This document shows positions 11,671 through 23,230 of a DNA stretch of 64,000 nucleotides, piece after piece (positions within the stretch are counted from its first letter, which is position 1; each line of letters begins with the position of its first letter). Source of the DNA: Rhyacichthys aspro (taxonomy: Eukaryota > Chordata > Actinopteri > Gobiiformes > Rhyacichthyidae); NCBI GenBank assembly GCA_036850595.1, contig CM072158.1, positions 15,453,422 to 15,517,421 of the forward strand, written 5' to 3'. Made by a program: the position numbers and the translations under genes. The notes below the pieces were generated by a model, which saw only the letters and a list, made by a program, of their open reading frames with translations, did no database searches and was not told the DNA's origin.

Positions 11671-14600
11671 GGCTGCAGGTCCTGTCCCTCTCTTTGTAGC
11701 CTTACGTCTGCTACGAGTAGCCTTCTGTCCCACGGCTGTCAAGTCCTCTGCAGGCGACCACCGGAGGCGGAAGTTCAGGAGGTATTTTCAACATAAAAGA
11801 CAATTTAATCTTGACAATGCAGAGAGATTAACGTTCCATGCCCACAGATCCAGAGAGCAGGCATTATTATTTCTTTCCAGCACCTTCAAAAAAAAGCTTT
11901 CGTTTACCTGACATTGTTACAGTCGTGAAGCCATAGATATAGGAATGTTTGTTTGTTTTTTGTTTAAGCTCGATTTACATTATTGTGAAAATATTTTCTA
12001 TAGCGATAGAAGCAGTAACCGGAAATGGTGGGTTATAAGCTTTGAAACTTTACCAACATTATCTCGTTCTTTCAGACCGTTACTTGTAATTTACTCGTTT
12101 GGTTTTTTTTTCATGCCATTGGGGCTGTAATTCAAAATGAATAATTTTACTGTGCCTTTCAGTCTATGTTTTAATATATTTTTCTTTAAAGCTTTTTTAA
12201 AGTCCACATTTTATATCTTTTGGCCAACTTCTCTTTTTACTTCCTCTTTCTTCGATGCATACTTCTCTAAGCTACTTCTCAAAGAGTGGAAAAATGAAGT
12301 GTGTGCGCCAATAAAAGCCTGAACATTCTGCTACTGACTACATAATTTTCCATTTAGTTTAGCCTTTAGTTGGAAGTGTCAGTTTTTGTTAATGGTAAGT
12401 GCCCAGCTTTGTTTTTAGGGTTATCTGGCAAGTTTTATAAGCAACTTTACTTAGTTTGGCAGTAAATGGTGATTATATATTTGAAACCTGTCACTGTGGA
12501 GCTGCCAGGCCTTTCTATTGTCGCTTTGGTGGGAAGAATGTGGGAGAGTTTCCAGCAGTCCCATACTTTAGCTGAATCAGCTGATCCAATTATGCTGGTG
12601 TTAAAAACACCTTTCTCACCACATGGGGGCAGCAGACACATGTGTTCATATAAACTATTCTTCATCCCCAAACAATCTGTTTTCTTTAACACTTCATTTA
12701 AAGTTTTGGAGAAAGAAAGGCATCTCTTTGACCTATTTGAAGTCTTAATCAAAGAAGCAGGTGCATGGGGCTTTGGTGGGAAGTTGTTCACGTCAGCATG
12801 GAGACCATTTTAATCCCTTTTTAGAATCAGAATAGGCTGCACTGGGGAACACTTGGCTTAGCTCTTACTGAACGTGAACAACCTACAAAACAGCACATCT
12901 AAGTATGAGCTATTAAACAACAGTCAAAATACAATGTTCCCATCAATAAAATATGTACTTTGTGGACTTATGACACAAGACATTATTAGTGAGCAGGCCT
13001 GTTGAATAAAACCAAGCTAATCTATCATTTTGGCTTCGCGATCATGACCTCGGTTAACCCTCATGCACTAATAAGCCCAGGCAGTCACAATTTGCTTCAC
13101 TGCACCTGAACAATACAGCGTGAATAAATGTGGCCTAGAAATGGAATCACCTCAGTACAACTTAGAAGAATTTTGAAGAAATAACAAATCTATACAATAG
13201 GTGTTGCGTTTATCGAAAAGCAGTAAAAATGACTATTTCATGCATGTTACGGAGCAGCACAGTTCAAATGTCGACAACAAAGACATGTCTTCTTGCATAC
13301 TGCTTTTTATTAGTACAATAAATAGACTCATTAAATTAAAAAACTAGAGGATTTAGCCATTATTTAATTGTTACAAAGGCACTTGTGTGAGCGCTACCAT
13401 AAATTAGATCTAGAATGACAAAAGATTAGCCCTTATCCATTTAAACCTGTGTGATGAAACCACCACATTTACACAGTGCAGTCCCTGTGGTCTGTGTTTT
13501 GTCAGCATCGTCAGGGATAATGGTGCTGCCAGTTCATGAAAACTAAAACAGCAACACGTCATTTGGCATGGCACAAGTGAGGACTTGTCCATCGTCTGTT
13601 CAGGTTGTTAAGACAAAAGCATAACACACATCAACATTCACCGCATATCTTGCATACCGGATGCTCGAGACATTTCCAGTGTAAGGCAGCCAGCGTCACT
13701 CTAGTGCACAACATGAACGAATGAATACTTCATGATGGAAAGCTATAACTTAATCTGACAGGACTGGACGTACCGGGAGGTCATTAGCTGAAAGAAAATA
13801 CGTTTTTCCAGTCCCTTCCTTCGTCTAATGGCCCCGTTTCATAGTGTGACGGTCAAGTGAAGACATGGGGAATGAAATGTAAGAGAAATAAAGAACGTTT
13901 TGTGGATTTCTTCGAGGTTTCGTTGTGTAATTGTTTTGAAGCAGGGGATTGTACTACGGCTGAATGCAGTTGTAGTTAAACTGGAGAATATCACTTCTGG
14001 AGACAAAGAGTAAACAAAAGTAGTTGGGCTTCATTTCAAACATATTATAACATCAAGGTGGCCAAGGTATAATGTAAGGTAAACACATCCATTCCTTCCA
14101 AAGGAAAGAATGCACACACCCAGAGAAGGTGAGGCAGTTTTAAGGATTATTGTTAGATAAACTGTAAGGTTGTAGGGATAATAGTTAGAGAAGTCTGTGT
14201 GTATTACGTGCCAAGGGTAGTTAAACGAGTTTCTTAAAGGCACATAAAAGGACATTTTTGTTGCAGCATTAGTACAGGCGTAACAAGCCCTCATTATATG
14301 TTGAAAATATTGCACAGTGTTTTTTAATTCCATTAACTGTAAGCTTGGATATTTAGTTCAATTGATTGGCAAAAAACTCAACAAAGGAAAAGCCATACTT
14401 AATTTCTCCTGGGTGCTGATTGTCGAGCTGGTAACTAAACAGCCTCTTAATTGGACATACCTTACTCTGAACTGGAATCTAAAATGAATTAAGCATCTTT
14501 GGTCAAACTATAAAATAAGTGGATGGATTCATAAAAAAATATATATGTTTAACTAAAATACTGTCTTGAGTGTCATCGGTGCATGTATAATGTTCTTTTT

Positions 14601-15192
14601 TTAATTCCCTTCTATTTAGGGCTATAGTCAGCCTAAGAAACACACTTATTTCACTTAAGCTTATTTTAAGTGAACTCAGGACTTTTGTCTCTTTCTGCCA
14701 ACAGTATATTTGCACCGCCTTACTACCTTTACAACTCGAGCTCTGTTCATGTGCTTTCATCTCAGTTCTCTCATCTCATCCAGGTTAGCTTCTTTTCTCT
14801 TTTTAACAAAGGATTCATGCTGTTAGATACCAAGATCACTAATACAGCATTATTCGGAGTCAGAGCCCTGTTGTTTGATTCTCTCTTGTGGTTGTAAACT
14901 TCTTGAAGTTACAAATTTAATCTACATGAATTTAACCTTTGCATGTAAACGTACTGACCCTCTAAATGACCAACTGACCTGTCACTATAGTTTAGATTGT
15001 CTTTTACCATACTTTCACTGGTAGTTGTACATATCTAGTAGTTTTTGTTATTTCAAAACTACTAATAACTGAGTTGCAAAGCATTATGCCTTCGTTTGTA
15101 TCTAATCTATACGGCACTTGTTTTTGCTGTTGCACAAACTCAGTCGATTGCTACATGCCCTTTTTTGTAGTATACGCCACGATGGACTAAGG
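11671..15192. other. sh3bgrl3 promoter side, intergenic DNA and probable paqr7 3' UTR
   Basis: 11671-11950 contains a GC-richer patch with a CGGAAG motif just upstream of the sh3bgrl3 start and probably includes its promoter and 5' UTR. From about 12.0 to 15.2 kb I see no conserved coding frame. Overlapping open frames on both strands at 12447-12813 lack any family feature. The 3' UTR of paqr7 must begin at 15192; a minus-strand AATAAA equivalent occurs near 13.3 kb, but the real end is not evident. Confidence 0.4.
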
Positions 15193-16251
15193 CTAATGGC
15201 ACTTGCATTTGAAATCGGGGACTTGCCTCAACTTTCTCAACATGACACCGCCAATGAGCACGAATACCATAAGGCTGACGACGTAGAGCTGAACAAAGAA
15301 AGCGGCCTCACCGCTCGTGTGCAGACTCAAGTACAGTTCCCTGCGTCCAGTGTAGTCAAGGGTAGAGGCGTGAATCTGACATAGAGTCGTGCAAGACAGG
15401 AACACGTGAAATACCTGATGACTTTGACCGACAAAGTTACACCGTCCGGGGAAGCACCGCTCTACGATGGGAAAGGTGAAGAAAAGGGCAGAGCTGAGAA
15501 AGAAAGCCACCTGACCAAAGTGATAGATAAGCGCTGGATCATCACCAGCAGATGACCAAAAGATTAGTCTCTTAACCACAGGGCTGATGTCCCAGGCGTA
15601 GGCGATCGCCGAGGGTGCGACATGCCCCAGTTTACGCAGCCACGTCTGGGAGTTGTGGTATTTGCCATAACAGCATCCCATAAATGACAGACAAGAGAAA
15701 ACCGCAGCAGCCGGCATGTAGATCCCCTTCAAAAGTCTGTGCATGTTCTCATCCACGGCGTAGTAAAAGTGAGCTACAGCGCTGCCGTACTGATACTGCG
15801 CCACCCCGACATAGTCCAAAAAGAAGAAGGCAAAGTGGCAGATCTCTGACTTCCCACCCAGGAGGTGAGCAATGACACTGAACGCTGTGTAGTTCAAGGA
15901 CGACAAGACGAGGATCAAAAGGGGCAATGCATGACTGTCATTCACGAAGTCCACAGTCTCTGCAAGATCACAAAACTTTGCCAGGAGGATTAAAAAGGCC
16001 AGAAGGTGAGTCCAGACATTGAGAGTCTCGTTGTGGCGCTGGAAGAGTGACAGAAAGTAGTAGCGCCAGGTTTGATGAAGCCGTCGATAGCCGTTAGAAA
16101 TGTGGCGCTCCCTGATGTAGTCTGGAACGTCACAGTCTGGCACAGTGTTGGGCAAAGAGGGGGCGGCCTCGGTTAGCATCTGAGGAACCTGCCGGATCTG
16201 CTGCAGGCTGATGAACAGCCGGCCTATTCTCTCTGCCACAATGGTCGCCAT
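15193..16251 (-). CDS. paqr7: paqr7-type membrane progestin receptor (mPR alpha-like), complete
   Basis: PAQR-family integral membrane receptor of 352 residues in one uninterrupted coding exon. In fish, mPR alpha at the oocyte surface mediates progestin-induced maturation; that role is family knowledge, not shown here. The N terminus MATIVAERIGRLFISLQQIR resembles fish mPR alpha. PAQR hallmarks: HNETLNVWTHLLAF (73-86), FSVIAHLL (124-131), FFLDYVGVAQYQYGSAVAHF (143-162), AYAWDISPVVKR (217-228), and GQSHQVFHVF (275-284). The His/Asp positions proposed to hold zinc in the family (about H129, D146 and H278/H282) are present. Seven hydrophobic helices are visible. It is moderately diverged, so it may be a teleost duplicate; which of the a or b copies is unresolved. 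Other mPRs (paqr5, paqr8) are less likely because of the start and the neighbouring genes. Confidence 0.9.
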   Translation of the reverse strand: MATIVAERIGRLFISLQQIRQVPQMLTEAAPSLPNTVPDCDVPDYIRERHISNGYRRLHQTWRYYFLSLFQRHNETLNVWTHLLAFLILLAKFCDLAETVDFVNDSHALPLLILVLSSLNYTAFSVIAHLLGGKSEICHFAFFFLDYVGVAQYQYGSAVAHFYYAVDENMHRLLKGIYMPAAAVFSCLSFMGCCYGKYHNSQTWLRKLGHVAPSAIAYAWDISPVVKRLIFWSSAGDDPALIYHFGQVAFFLSSALFFTFPIVERCFPGRCNFVGQSHQVFHVFLSCTTLCQIHASTLDYTGRRELYLSLHTSGEAAFFVQLYVVSLMVFVLIGGVMLRKLRQVPDFKCKCH

Positions 16252-17160
16252 TGCCTCAGGTTATCAGACTTACGGAGACGACTGGTTCCTGAAAAAAGAA
16301 ATGTGGAAAAACTACTTTGGCTTTAAGTTAGTAGTTATCAGACATGCAAACTTTCCAGAAAGACAGACAATTACGAAGTCTGAGATGTTGACCTTTTGTG
16401 CAGCACCATATCTGACAAAAGAGTTGTTCACACTTGCCTGACATTTTAACTTTTCTCTGAATTAAAGATAAAGATATCAGCCCATTTGAGCAGCTTTACA
16501 ATTAAATATGTCTAAGAGTAGAAACAGTAACCAAATTTAGACCACGGGTTCGATTTAATTTTACTAGGCACTGGGAACTGGTCGGAAACCCTAAATAAAT
16601 TATTTTGCATCATTGTAATGCGGGTCCCTACAGGACAAAAAATGCTTCCTCCACCAGCGGCTACAGACTCGGTGTCGTCCCTCCCTGCGCCTCCTCAGAA
16701 GAAGCACGTTCCTGGCACAAGGATGATCCAACTGAACACTATTTACTGCATCAAAATCTTAGTTTAACATAAAATTAGAGCGAAACGCCATTTTTATATT
16801 CCCGTCGACCGATGACTAGCCGCAACGTCTTCGAAACCGCCAGAGACAGTTGAGGAAAGTTGTGCCCATCTCCGCCCATCATCACTTTGACAGAGCGCAC
16901 TGTTCCTTCTCGCCAGACTGTCCTGTGTGAAAAAGGGGAAAAAAAGTGGTTTCATACCGTTTTTTTCTTTCTTTTGACTGAGTGGTGTCCTCAGTGTGGT
17001 AAGAGTTCTTTTGCTCTGTTCTTGTCTAGCCGTGATAAGTCTGTTTAGAAACGACGTGAGCTGCACTTGAAGAGCAGCAACAGGCTCGGCAAGTCCACAC
17101 TCATATGTAACCGGATGTTTGCGCAACACCCGACAAAAGAAAAGCGTCATTTTTGACAAC
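16252..17160 (-). promoter_or_regulatory. paqr7 5' UTR splice site and upstream region
   Basis: A good acceptor (CTTTTTTCAG) ends at 16289, so the coding exon starts at 16288 with a short 5' UTR and at least one non-coding exon upstream. The stretch 16600-17160 is richer in CG dinucleotides than its surroundings and is the likely promoter zone. The open frame at 16794-17159 (minus) has no recognisable domain and is not called as a gene. Confidence 0.4.
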
Positions 17161-17518
17161 TTAGTATCGCATTTTTAAAACGTAGCAGTCCAAGATGTGC
17201 AATTTTACAATTGAAAAATGGCTGTTTAGAAGCAACTTCAATACGTTACAGCAAATAAAACTTTGAATTGGCCATACAAAACTGCATGCCTTAGCCAGAT
17301 GTAGCGTATTTTGTTGGTACGACAGGAAGTACCCAGGGAACACAGCAAACGCTGAACATGGGGAATTTAAGTCATATTAGTCATCAATCCGTTCACACAA
17401 GTGTAAATCGTTGTTTTAACAACTGAGAAAAAGTACATTTGTAAAATAAAACTTTCTGTTATCTGGTATGCATACCCCCTACCAATAGGCACCAGAATAT
17501 TCTTTGACTCTTATATAT

Positions 17519-17700
17519 TTTTAACTGGTTTTAACCAGTTCTAAAGCCATTTAGCCTGGTTATAACCAAATTTGGATTGCCTTAACTCATTTAACACAGA
17601 CTCTACTCAGTTTTAAAATGGGTTTAACTGGGTTAGAACTGGATTTGGACAAAAGTTAAACTTTGGTTAAAGTGGTTTAACATGGACCTTAAACAGACTG
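17519..17700. repeat. Cluster of GGTTWAACC-like palindromes
   Basis: AACTGGTT and AACCAGTT (17523-17540) form a short hairpin. Related units (GGTTATAACC, GGTTTAACTGGGTT, AGTTAAACTTTGGTTAAAG) recur through the patch in both orientations. It may be the decayed end of a fold-back element. Confidence 0.5.
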
Positions 17701-18125
17701 TACCTGATTTTTTTTTCCTCATAGTTGGTGAAAATGGTTTGAACCCCAAATAGTACATTGTTAGTAGTACATTTATGTTGCCATCTACTGTTTATTATAA
17801 GGGATTTTAGTATATGAGAACCTCTATTCAGCAACAAAAAAAACCTTATCCAATCATATGCTCGCAAAGACACATGCTCAAAAAAGGACCACTCCCATTG
17901 GTCTACACCGGGATGTCATATGAAGTTCCAGAAAGTTTAATAGTTGTCGATAAAGTGTATTTTCAGCGCTGAATATGTCTTTCAACAAAGAAAAACAAAA
18001 ACATCAACAAAGAAAAGGGAGGCAATGTAAAACGCTGATATATACTGTGAATTCAATCATGTAATGTTTGACAAGGAGGAGATAATTGCCGTTTTGACGC
18101 TGAAGTCGCATCTAAGCTAACGCTA
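17690..18125 (-). repeat. Dispersed repeat family A, copy 1 (reverse orientation)
   Basis: Read as reverse complement, this segment aligns by eye with 33957-34353. Shared blocks in order include GCGACTTCAG, AATTATCTCCTCC, AAACATTACATGATTGAA, TCATATGACA, ACCAATGGGA, CCTTTTTTGAGCATGTG, TGATTGG and CAGTCTGTTTAA. The copy has about 40 extra bases near its 3' end. Family identity is unknown to me; it may be a non-autonomous transposon or an old SINE. Confidence 0.8.
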
Positions 18126-18604
18126 AACACTAAATTTCAGTTATCAGGTAGTGGAGCTTAAATACAGCTTGTAACAAACAGACCCATGCGGTAGCCTGAC
18201 ACAAACAACTAACATACTGAAGAATTCCACTTTTTTTGTAGTGTAGTGTAAGTTGGATGGGTGAGGGATACTTACAAAAACTACATTGTTATTACCTGAA
18301 CGCACAGAAACAAAGTCTGTTCACTTGTAGTTTTGCACATAAAGGGAATGCAAACAAAACCTGTTTCACTGCCCATATAGTCTCTTAACTGTTGTCCTAT
18401 TTGAAATACAATGAAACTGGAAACAACAAAAGCACAGTGACATTTGAGCTAAAATGTTGGGTAGTCGGACAGAAAAGCCGTATTTATGTAGCATACACTG
18501 ACTAAATCAAATAACACTGTTATAAAATGAATGATGATAGCAAAAAGGCTATTAGCTATTTTAGATGTGTTTGCCTAATTAAAGAACACAAGCCTAACAA
18601 TTCG

Positions 18605-18609
<5 letters not shown>

Positions 18610-18675
<66 letters not shown>
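18610..18675. repeat. (TA)n microsatellite
   Basis: About 33 uninterrupted TA units. An open frame of alternating Tyr/Ile across it is an artefact of the repeat. Confidence 0.97.
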
Positions 18676-18679
<4 letters not shown>

Positions 18680-19979
18680 TTTTGTTTTTTTGTATGCCCT
18701 TACTTGTGTTTTTCTTTTAAATTGCACTGTTTATTTACTGTTATTGTATGCACCAAGGGAAAGAAAGTAATGTAATTTCAGTTCTCTGTATGTGTGGAAC
18801 ATGTGGCAGAATTGACAATAAGTTTGACTCTGACTTTGAAAATAAATAATATAAAATAATAATATTATTATATATAATATTTCACAAGTTTAACATGTAA
18901 ATAATAGCTGCTAAATAATTAAATGGTGAATTATTTTGGAAGTACAAGCCGGAAATGCATAGGTGCAGAGTACTGAAATTGGCAAGAAATTACACTGATG
19001 AGGTTAGTCTGAGGTTTTAGTGAGAATTACTGTGAGTAGAATAAGTAGGGCTAAATTTACTGGCATAATGGTTCTGGGAAGAAAATAAAAAAGCATTTCT
19101 TTAAAACTAAGTCCGCTGCTGGTTTCATGGGTATCCAGTTTCTTCAGAACAACATGGAATAAGTGTATTTTGCAATCCACGTGAGAAAAGTAAAAGCTCG
19201 TGTCCTCAGCGTGTGGGTGTTCACTCCTGGAACATTCTTTGTCAGTGACTGTGCACTTTAACATATCGCCACAATAAGACAGCAAGGTGGGGTATGAATT
19301 ATACTTAGGACTGCAGAATGAATTGCAGCTTGTGTAGTAAATAGAAATCACTCATGCTCTGGTAGCTATTGTTGTTGGACTAAATACAACCACCTTACTT
19401 TTTGTCATTTGTGCAAAAGTATATCTCACCTCTACAGATGTACAGCTGACTTTACCCAAAACATACTGGACATTGTTTGGATTCCCGACATTGTATTGTC
19501 ATTTGCACAAAATTTTACAGTAACAAAACCTGTAAAACTGAAATTGATGGTATGAAATCAGCTGGTATGCCTGCAATGTAGTAACCAAAATGCAAATACA
19601 TAGTGGTTCAGCGGCTTTTACTCTTTACCTCTTTAAACCAAAAGGTTGGGTGTTCCTCACTGGGCTCTGGCTTTCTCAGGAACCCTTATTTATTTTTAAG
19701 AACTCGTGAATTACGCAAAACCAACAAAGCATACAATGGAACGTGACTATGTGCAGATCAAAAAACAACATCAAACCCTGAGATTATTGTGAAAGTTAAA
19801 GATAAGCCGAGTCTTTTAGCGTCACCGAGCATATTCCTGGCTCCAAATGGAACATCCTGTTTAGAAAAAATGTCGAGTGGCTCCTCATGTGCAGCATAAA
19901 CAAGAGGCTCCCAGAAAGACCCACCAGGAAAGTTCAGATCAGACGTTTAAATGTGTTGTCCAGTGTTTTGTAAAAGAGT

Positions 19980-20253
19980 GTCTATGAGATACTTAGGGAT
20001 AGGTAACTCTGTCTCTATAGTAAGTAACCGTCAGCATAGTTCCAGATTAGAGACAGAAGTAATGACAATGACTATTTGTTGTGTATGGCTGCTAATGGAG
20101 CCAGTGAAAACACACTTTTATACAACTTACGTGGCTTCTACAACTTTAGAAACAAATGTTAGTGCAAGTGTGTGTTACATAGAAGAGATTTACATGCATT
20201 TATTTTAAACTACTGTAAGGAAAAAGTTACCTATCCTTAAGTATCTCATAGAC
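19980..20253. mobile_element. 274-bp TIR element (MITE-like), family B
   Basis: The left end 19980-20008 (starting GTCTATGAGATACTTAGGG) is the reverse complement of 20225-20253 with one mismatch over 29 bp. There is no transposase frame inside. The inner sequence ACTGTAAGGAA followed by TTAAGTATCTC near the right end also occurs at the right side of the larger element at 60797-61417, suggesting one family. Confidence 0.8.
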
Positions 20254-22154
20254 TGCCCTAGTTTGCTATGTGGTATATTTTCAAAGTGTCCTTCACAGTC
20301 TCAATATTTGCAAAGGTTTCATGCATTACAGTAGAACAGAGTTGCATGTGAGGAGGAAGTCAAGAAGAGGAAAGACAAAGCCACACGTGAAAGGCCTCTC
20401 CCACTTGATTAAAATATGGCTTTATACCAGTATCCTCATGATCACCAAGTTTTTTCTAAAAAACACTGATAGATGTATTTAAAACAATCAACACTTACTT
20501 CATGGAGTAGAGGACAAAAATGCAGAAATAACGCAACATCCTACCCCCAAAAACCACACCCAGCATTAGAATTCCAATCTAAGATGAGGCCTTCTTAGAA
20601 AAGTCAAAGCCATTTTACTTTTACTTACAGTTGTCCAGGCAAGAATGTCATATTTAATCAATATTGACACAGGAACAATCTGAAAAAGCTTTTATCTTTC
20701 TCACAAATATTGACATGCTTCCTGCTGCTGTGATGTATCAGTCAAGTTCTGCTTTAGAATATTTTTTGTGAATATCATACATCATCATACATGTAAGTAT
20801 AATTGTATAGTAAAAATAGTTAAAAAGGAAACAGATGACATTTAGTCTCTCAAACTTGGCTTTCCTCAGTTCAGTCTCAGTTGCTTTGATTCAAAAGCTT
20901 TTCAACACATCTCTTGAACTCATTCTCACACATATTTGACATGTGAAAACTATTTATACAGCAATATAATGGTCAAATACGGACTGACCTTTCCAAAAGA
21001 GGTTGTCTTGTTTGGCGTTCACACATTGGCGCTAATGTAATTTCCCATTGCATCCACAGTGGGGCAGTGTTTCATAATACTCATAAACAGAAGTGATCAT
21101 AATAATACAGGCTCTGGTAGATCTTCGTCATTTAGGATAGGAAAAAATGTATTTGTAGAAAACTGTCCGGAAATGTATATATATAAATCAAGTTGCTGGT
21201 GCTGATGAGTCCATAGTTGAACAAATTATCTTGCAGTTGACCTGGGCTTAGTGCATTTACTAACTGGTGTTTAGAAACCTCCAGTGGGCTAGTAAATATT
21301 ATGTTGTGAAAAGAAGTGATGTATAATGTCTTTAATGAGAGATGAAAGTCCTCAGTGGATGGTCTGAGTCTGGGTATAAAATAAATCTACCTGTTATCTA
21401 AAACTTCATCAGTAATGTTTTACTTACTATTGACATAATGTGGTCTGTGTGCTTGAATCTAGACACTGTGGCATGTTAAATAGGACATGAACATATATAC
21501 AATATAAATGAACTAAACCCAACTGTTTATGGGAGGAACAATTAGCGTAAACAATTAGCATCTAGTTTCAACAATTATGAATCTGTATGTATTACATACA
21601 TATGCTTACACAGAAAAAATAAAACAATGACATCTAGTTTTTTTCTGAATGTTACAAGCAATACATCATAAAGGTGACATGTTAATTTGCAGTAATAGGG
21701 GCCAAACTGTGGGTGTTTTGTAATGACCTCAAACATGCAGCTTAGCGTATTGTTAAAGAGAGAAATCAATAGCACAATTTCAACAAATTACAAACAATCA
21801 ATGAATTGATTAATAATGAATGCTGCATTTGTGTTTTTTAACCAAAGGGTCGTCCCACAAGGTTATATAGGTCTTTAATGAAAAGCACCTTGCCCTGTGG
21901 GAATTTTGATTTTTGTTTGGTTGTTTTTTTTACCTTTTAATCAAGTGCACAAGTTAAAATGTATGGCATCTCCTTTTAACATTTCTGTACAATACTCTTT
22001 TTTTTAATGTGTCTCTATGTGTAGAATTAGAAGATGATTCGATTTCTGGGATGTGTTATCACTGTCCAGGGAGCTACACTGGAAACAAGCAGACACTTGA
22101 CATTTTCTTTTTAAAACCTTTGACTGGAAAGGATTGTGTGTCAGGGCGTTCGAG

Positions 22155-22552
22155 TCAGTAAAGCAGCACATCTTCTGGCCTAATTGGGTTGGATAGCTCA
22201 GCCAGATATCGAGGTGGCATTTTGCCGGAGAATTCCCTCAGCTCCCCGATGATGAGTCCAGTGTGCCTTCGTTTATCAACGTCTGCCTGCTTTTGCTGAG
22301 TAGTTTGTTTTTGCCTTTCGCACAATATATCACCTGTCACTTCTAATGGGACCCGGTATGGAGTACACAGGGCTCCAGCGGATCCCCTGGGTTCATCTTA
22401 GTTTCCACTTCCACCATTGCCACAGATAACTTCTTCAATAGTTGCAACCCTCCACCTCGGATGCACTGGAGAGCTCGCATTGTCTTCTGTGATAACAAAT
22501 AGAGAGGGCTATACTGGGCAGCAGTCATTAAAGCAGAGACTTTCATCCACAA
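22155..22552 (-). pseudogene. Unrecognised frame-broken coding-like segment
   Basis: Two minus-strand frames abut. The upstream one, behind a strong acceptor (TTGTTATCACAG at about 22489), reads KTMRALQCIRGGG, then LQLLKKLSVAMVEVETKMNP, then DPLEPCVLHTGSH and a stop near 22343. The downstream one, in another frame, reads GALCTPYRVPLEVTGDILCE, then RQKQTTQQKQADVDKRRHTG, and ends LAELSNPIRPEDVLLY with a stop near 22155. Both look protein-like (amphipathic helix, charged linker, conserved-looking C terminus). One frameshift in the GAGCCCTGTGTACTCC area would join them. It may be a pseudogene, a gene with a base error in the assembly, or two exons with an unseen junction. I do not recognise the family. 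Confidence 0.4.
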
Positions 22553-23230
22553 TAAGATCAGATTTCTCTTCCATTCATGGACAGTGAAAACATTTGTATG
22601 TGAAGAGATTGATACATCTCCCTCTTGTGAGTGATAGCTCTAGTGTCTTAATGCCCTTTAAGACTTCAGAATATAAAAATAAAGACAACTGAGAGAAAAA
22701 TGTATGAAAATAAGATAAAACTCAAATACAAATATCAACACAAGATTAGTATGTGTTAAATATTGCCTACAGCTTTTACCCATTTGCACTAGAAGATTCA
22801 ACGTTCTAGTGTCCCTAAATAAATATAAAAAGGATAAAAATCATTTGATCATTTTAATGGTCATCGGTTAGACATTAACGTCAAATTAAATGCCCATTTA
22901 ATAACAGAAGGAAGTATAATTTCCGGCGACCTGCTACTCAAATAATAAAAATAAAACAAGCTTTTCCGGTTTACTTTCCATTTCAAAGTAAAGTATAAGA
23001 TGTTGCAGCCCTTACGGTCGGGATAAAACGCTTGCTTATTTTGCTTTTTGCATATAAATAGCATATTTTTTGGCATTAGTTTGCAATTTACTGTAACATT
23101 GACGACGTTCCAAGTTTTTTTTCAACTAAATTACAAACATAGACTTCTTTTCCGGGTGCGGCTGTGTGCGTGTCTGTGAATTGACGACGCCGTGAACGGG
23201 ACAAATGAAGTTCGTTCTCCACAGCTGGTG
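22553..23230 (+). promoter_or_regulatory. tmem222 promoter / 5' UTR region
   Basis: CG dinucleotides rise just before the tmem222 start. An ETS core (TTCCGG) lies at 23150-23155, typical of a TATA-less housekeeping promoter. The minus-strand frames at 22.2-22.55 kb point away from it, so it could be bidirectional. The first 500 bases are AT-rich without other features. Confidence 0.45.

Larger units (their letters stand above)
17161..22154. other. Intergenic DNA between paqr7 and the 22-kb open frames
   Basis: No conserved coding frame was found. It holds a GGTTWAACC-rich palindromic patch (17519-17700), one copy of a dispersed repeat (17690-18125), a long TA microsatellite (18610-18675) and a short TIR element (19980-20253). 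The rest is AT-rich unique-looking DNA. Confidence 0.6.

Noticed and set aside
12447..12813. Overlapping open frames of about 115 residues on both strands
   Set aside because: No domain, no splice context and no composition typical of coding DNA; overlap on both strands suggests chance.
16794..17159. 121-residue minus-strand frame upstream of paqr7
   Set aside because: Reads as low-quality protein sequence, lies in the CG-rich presumed promoter zone and has no family match.
18527..18775. Tyr/Ile-repeat open frame
   Set aside because: Produced by the TA microsatellite.
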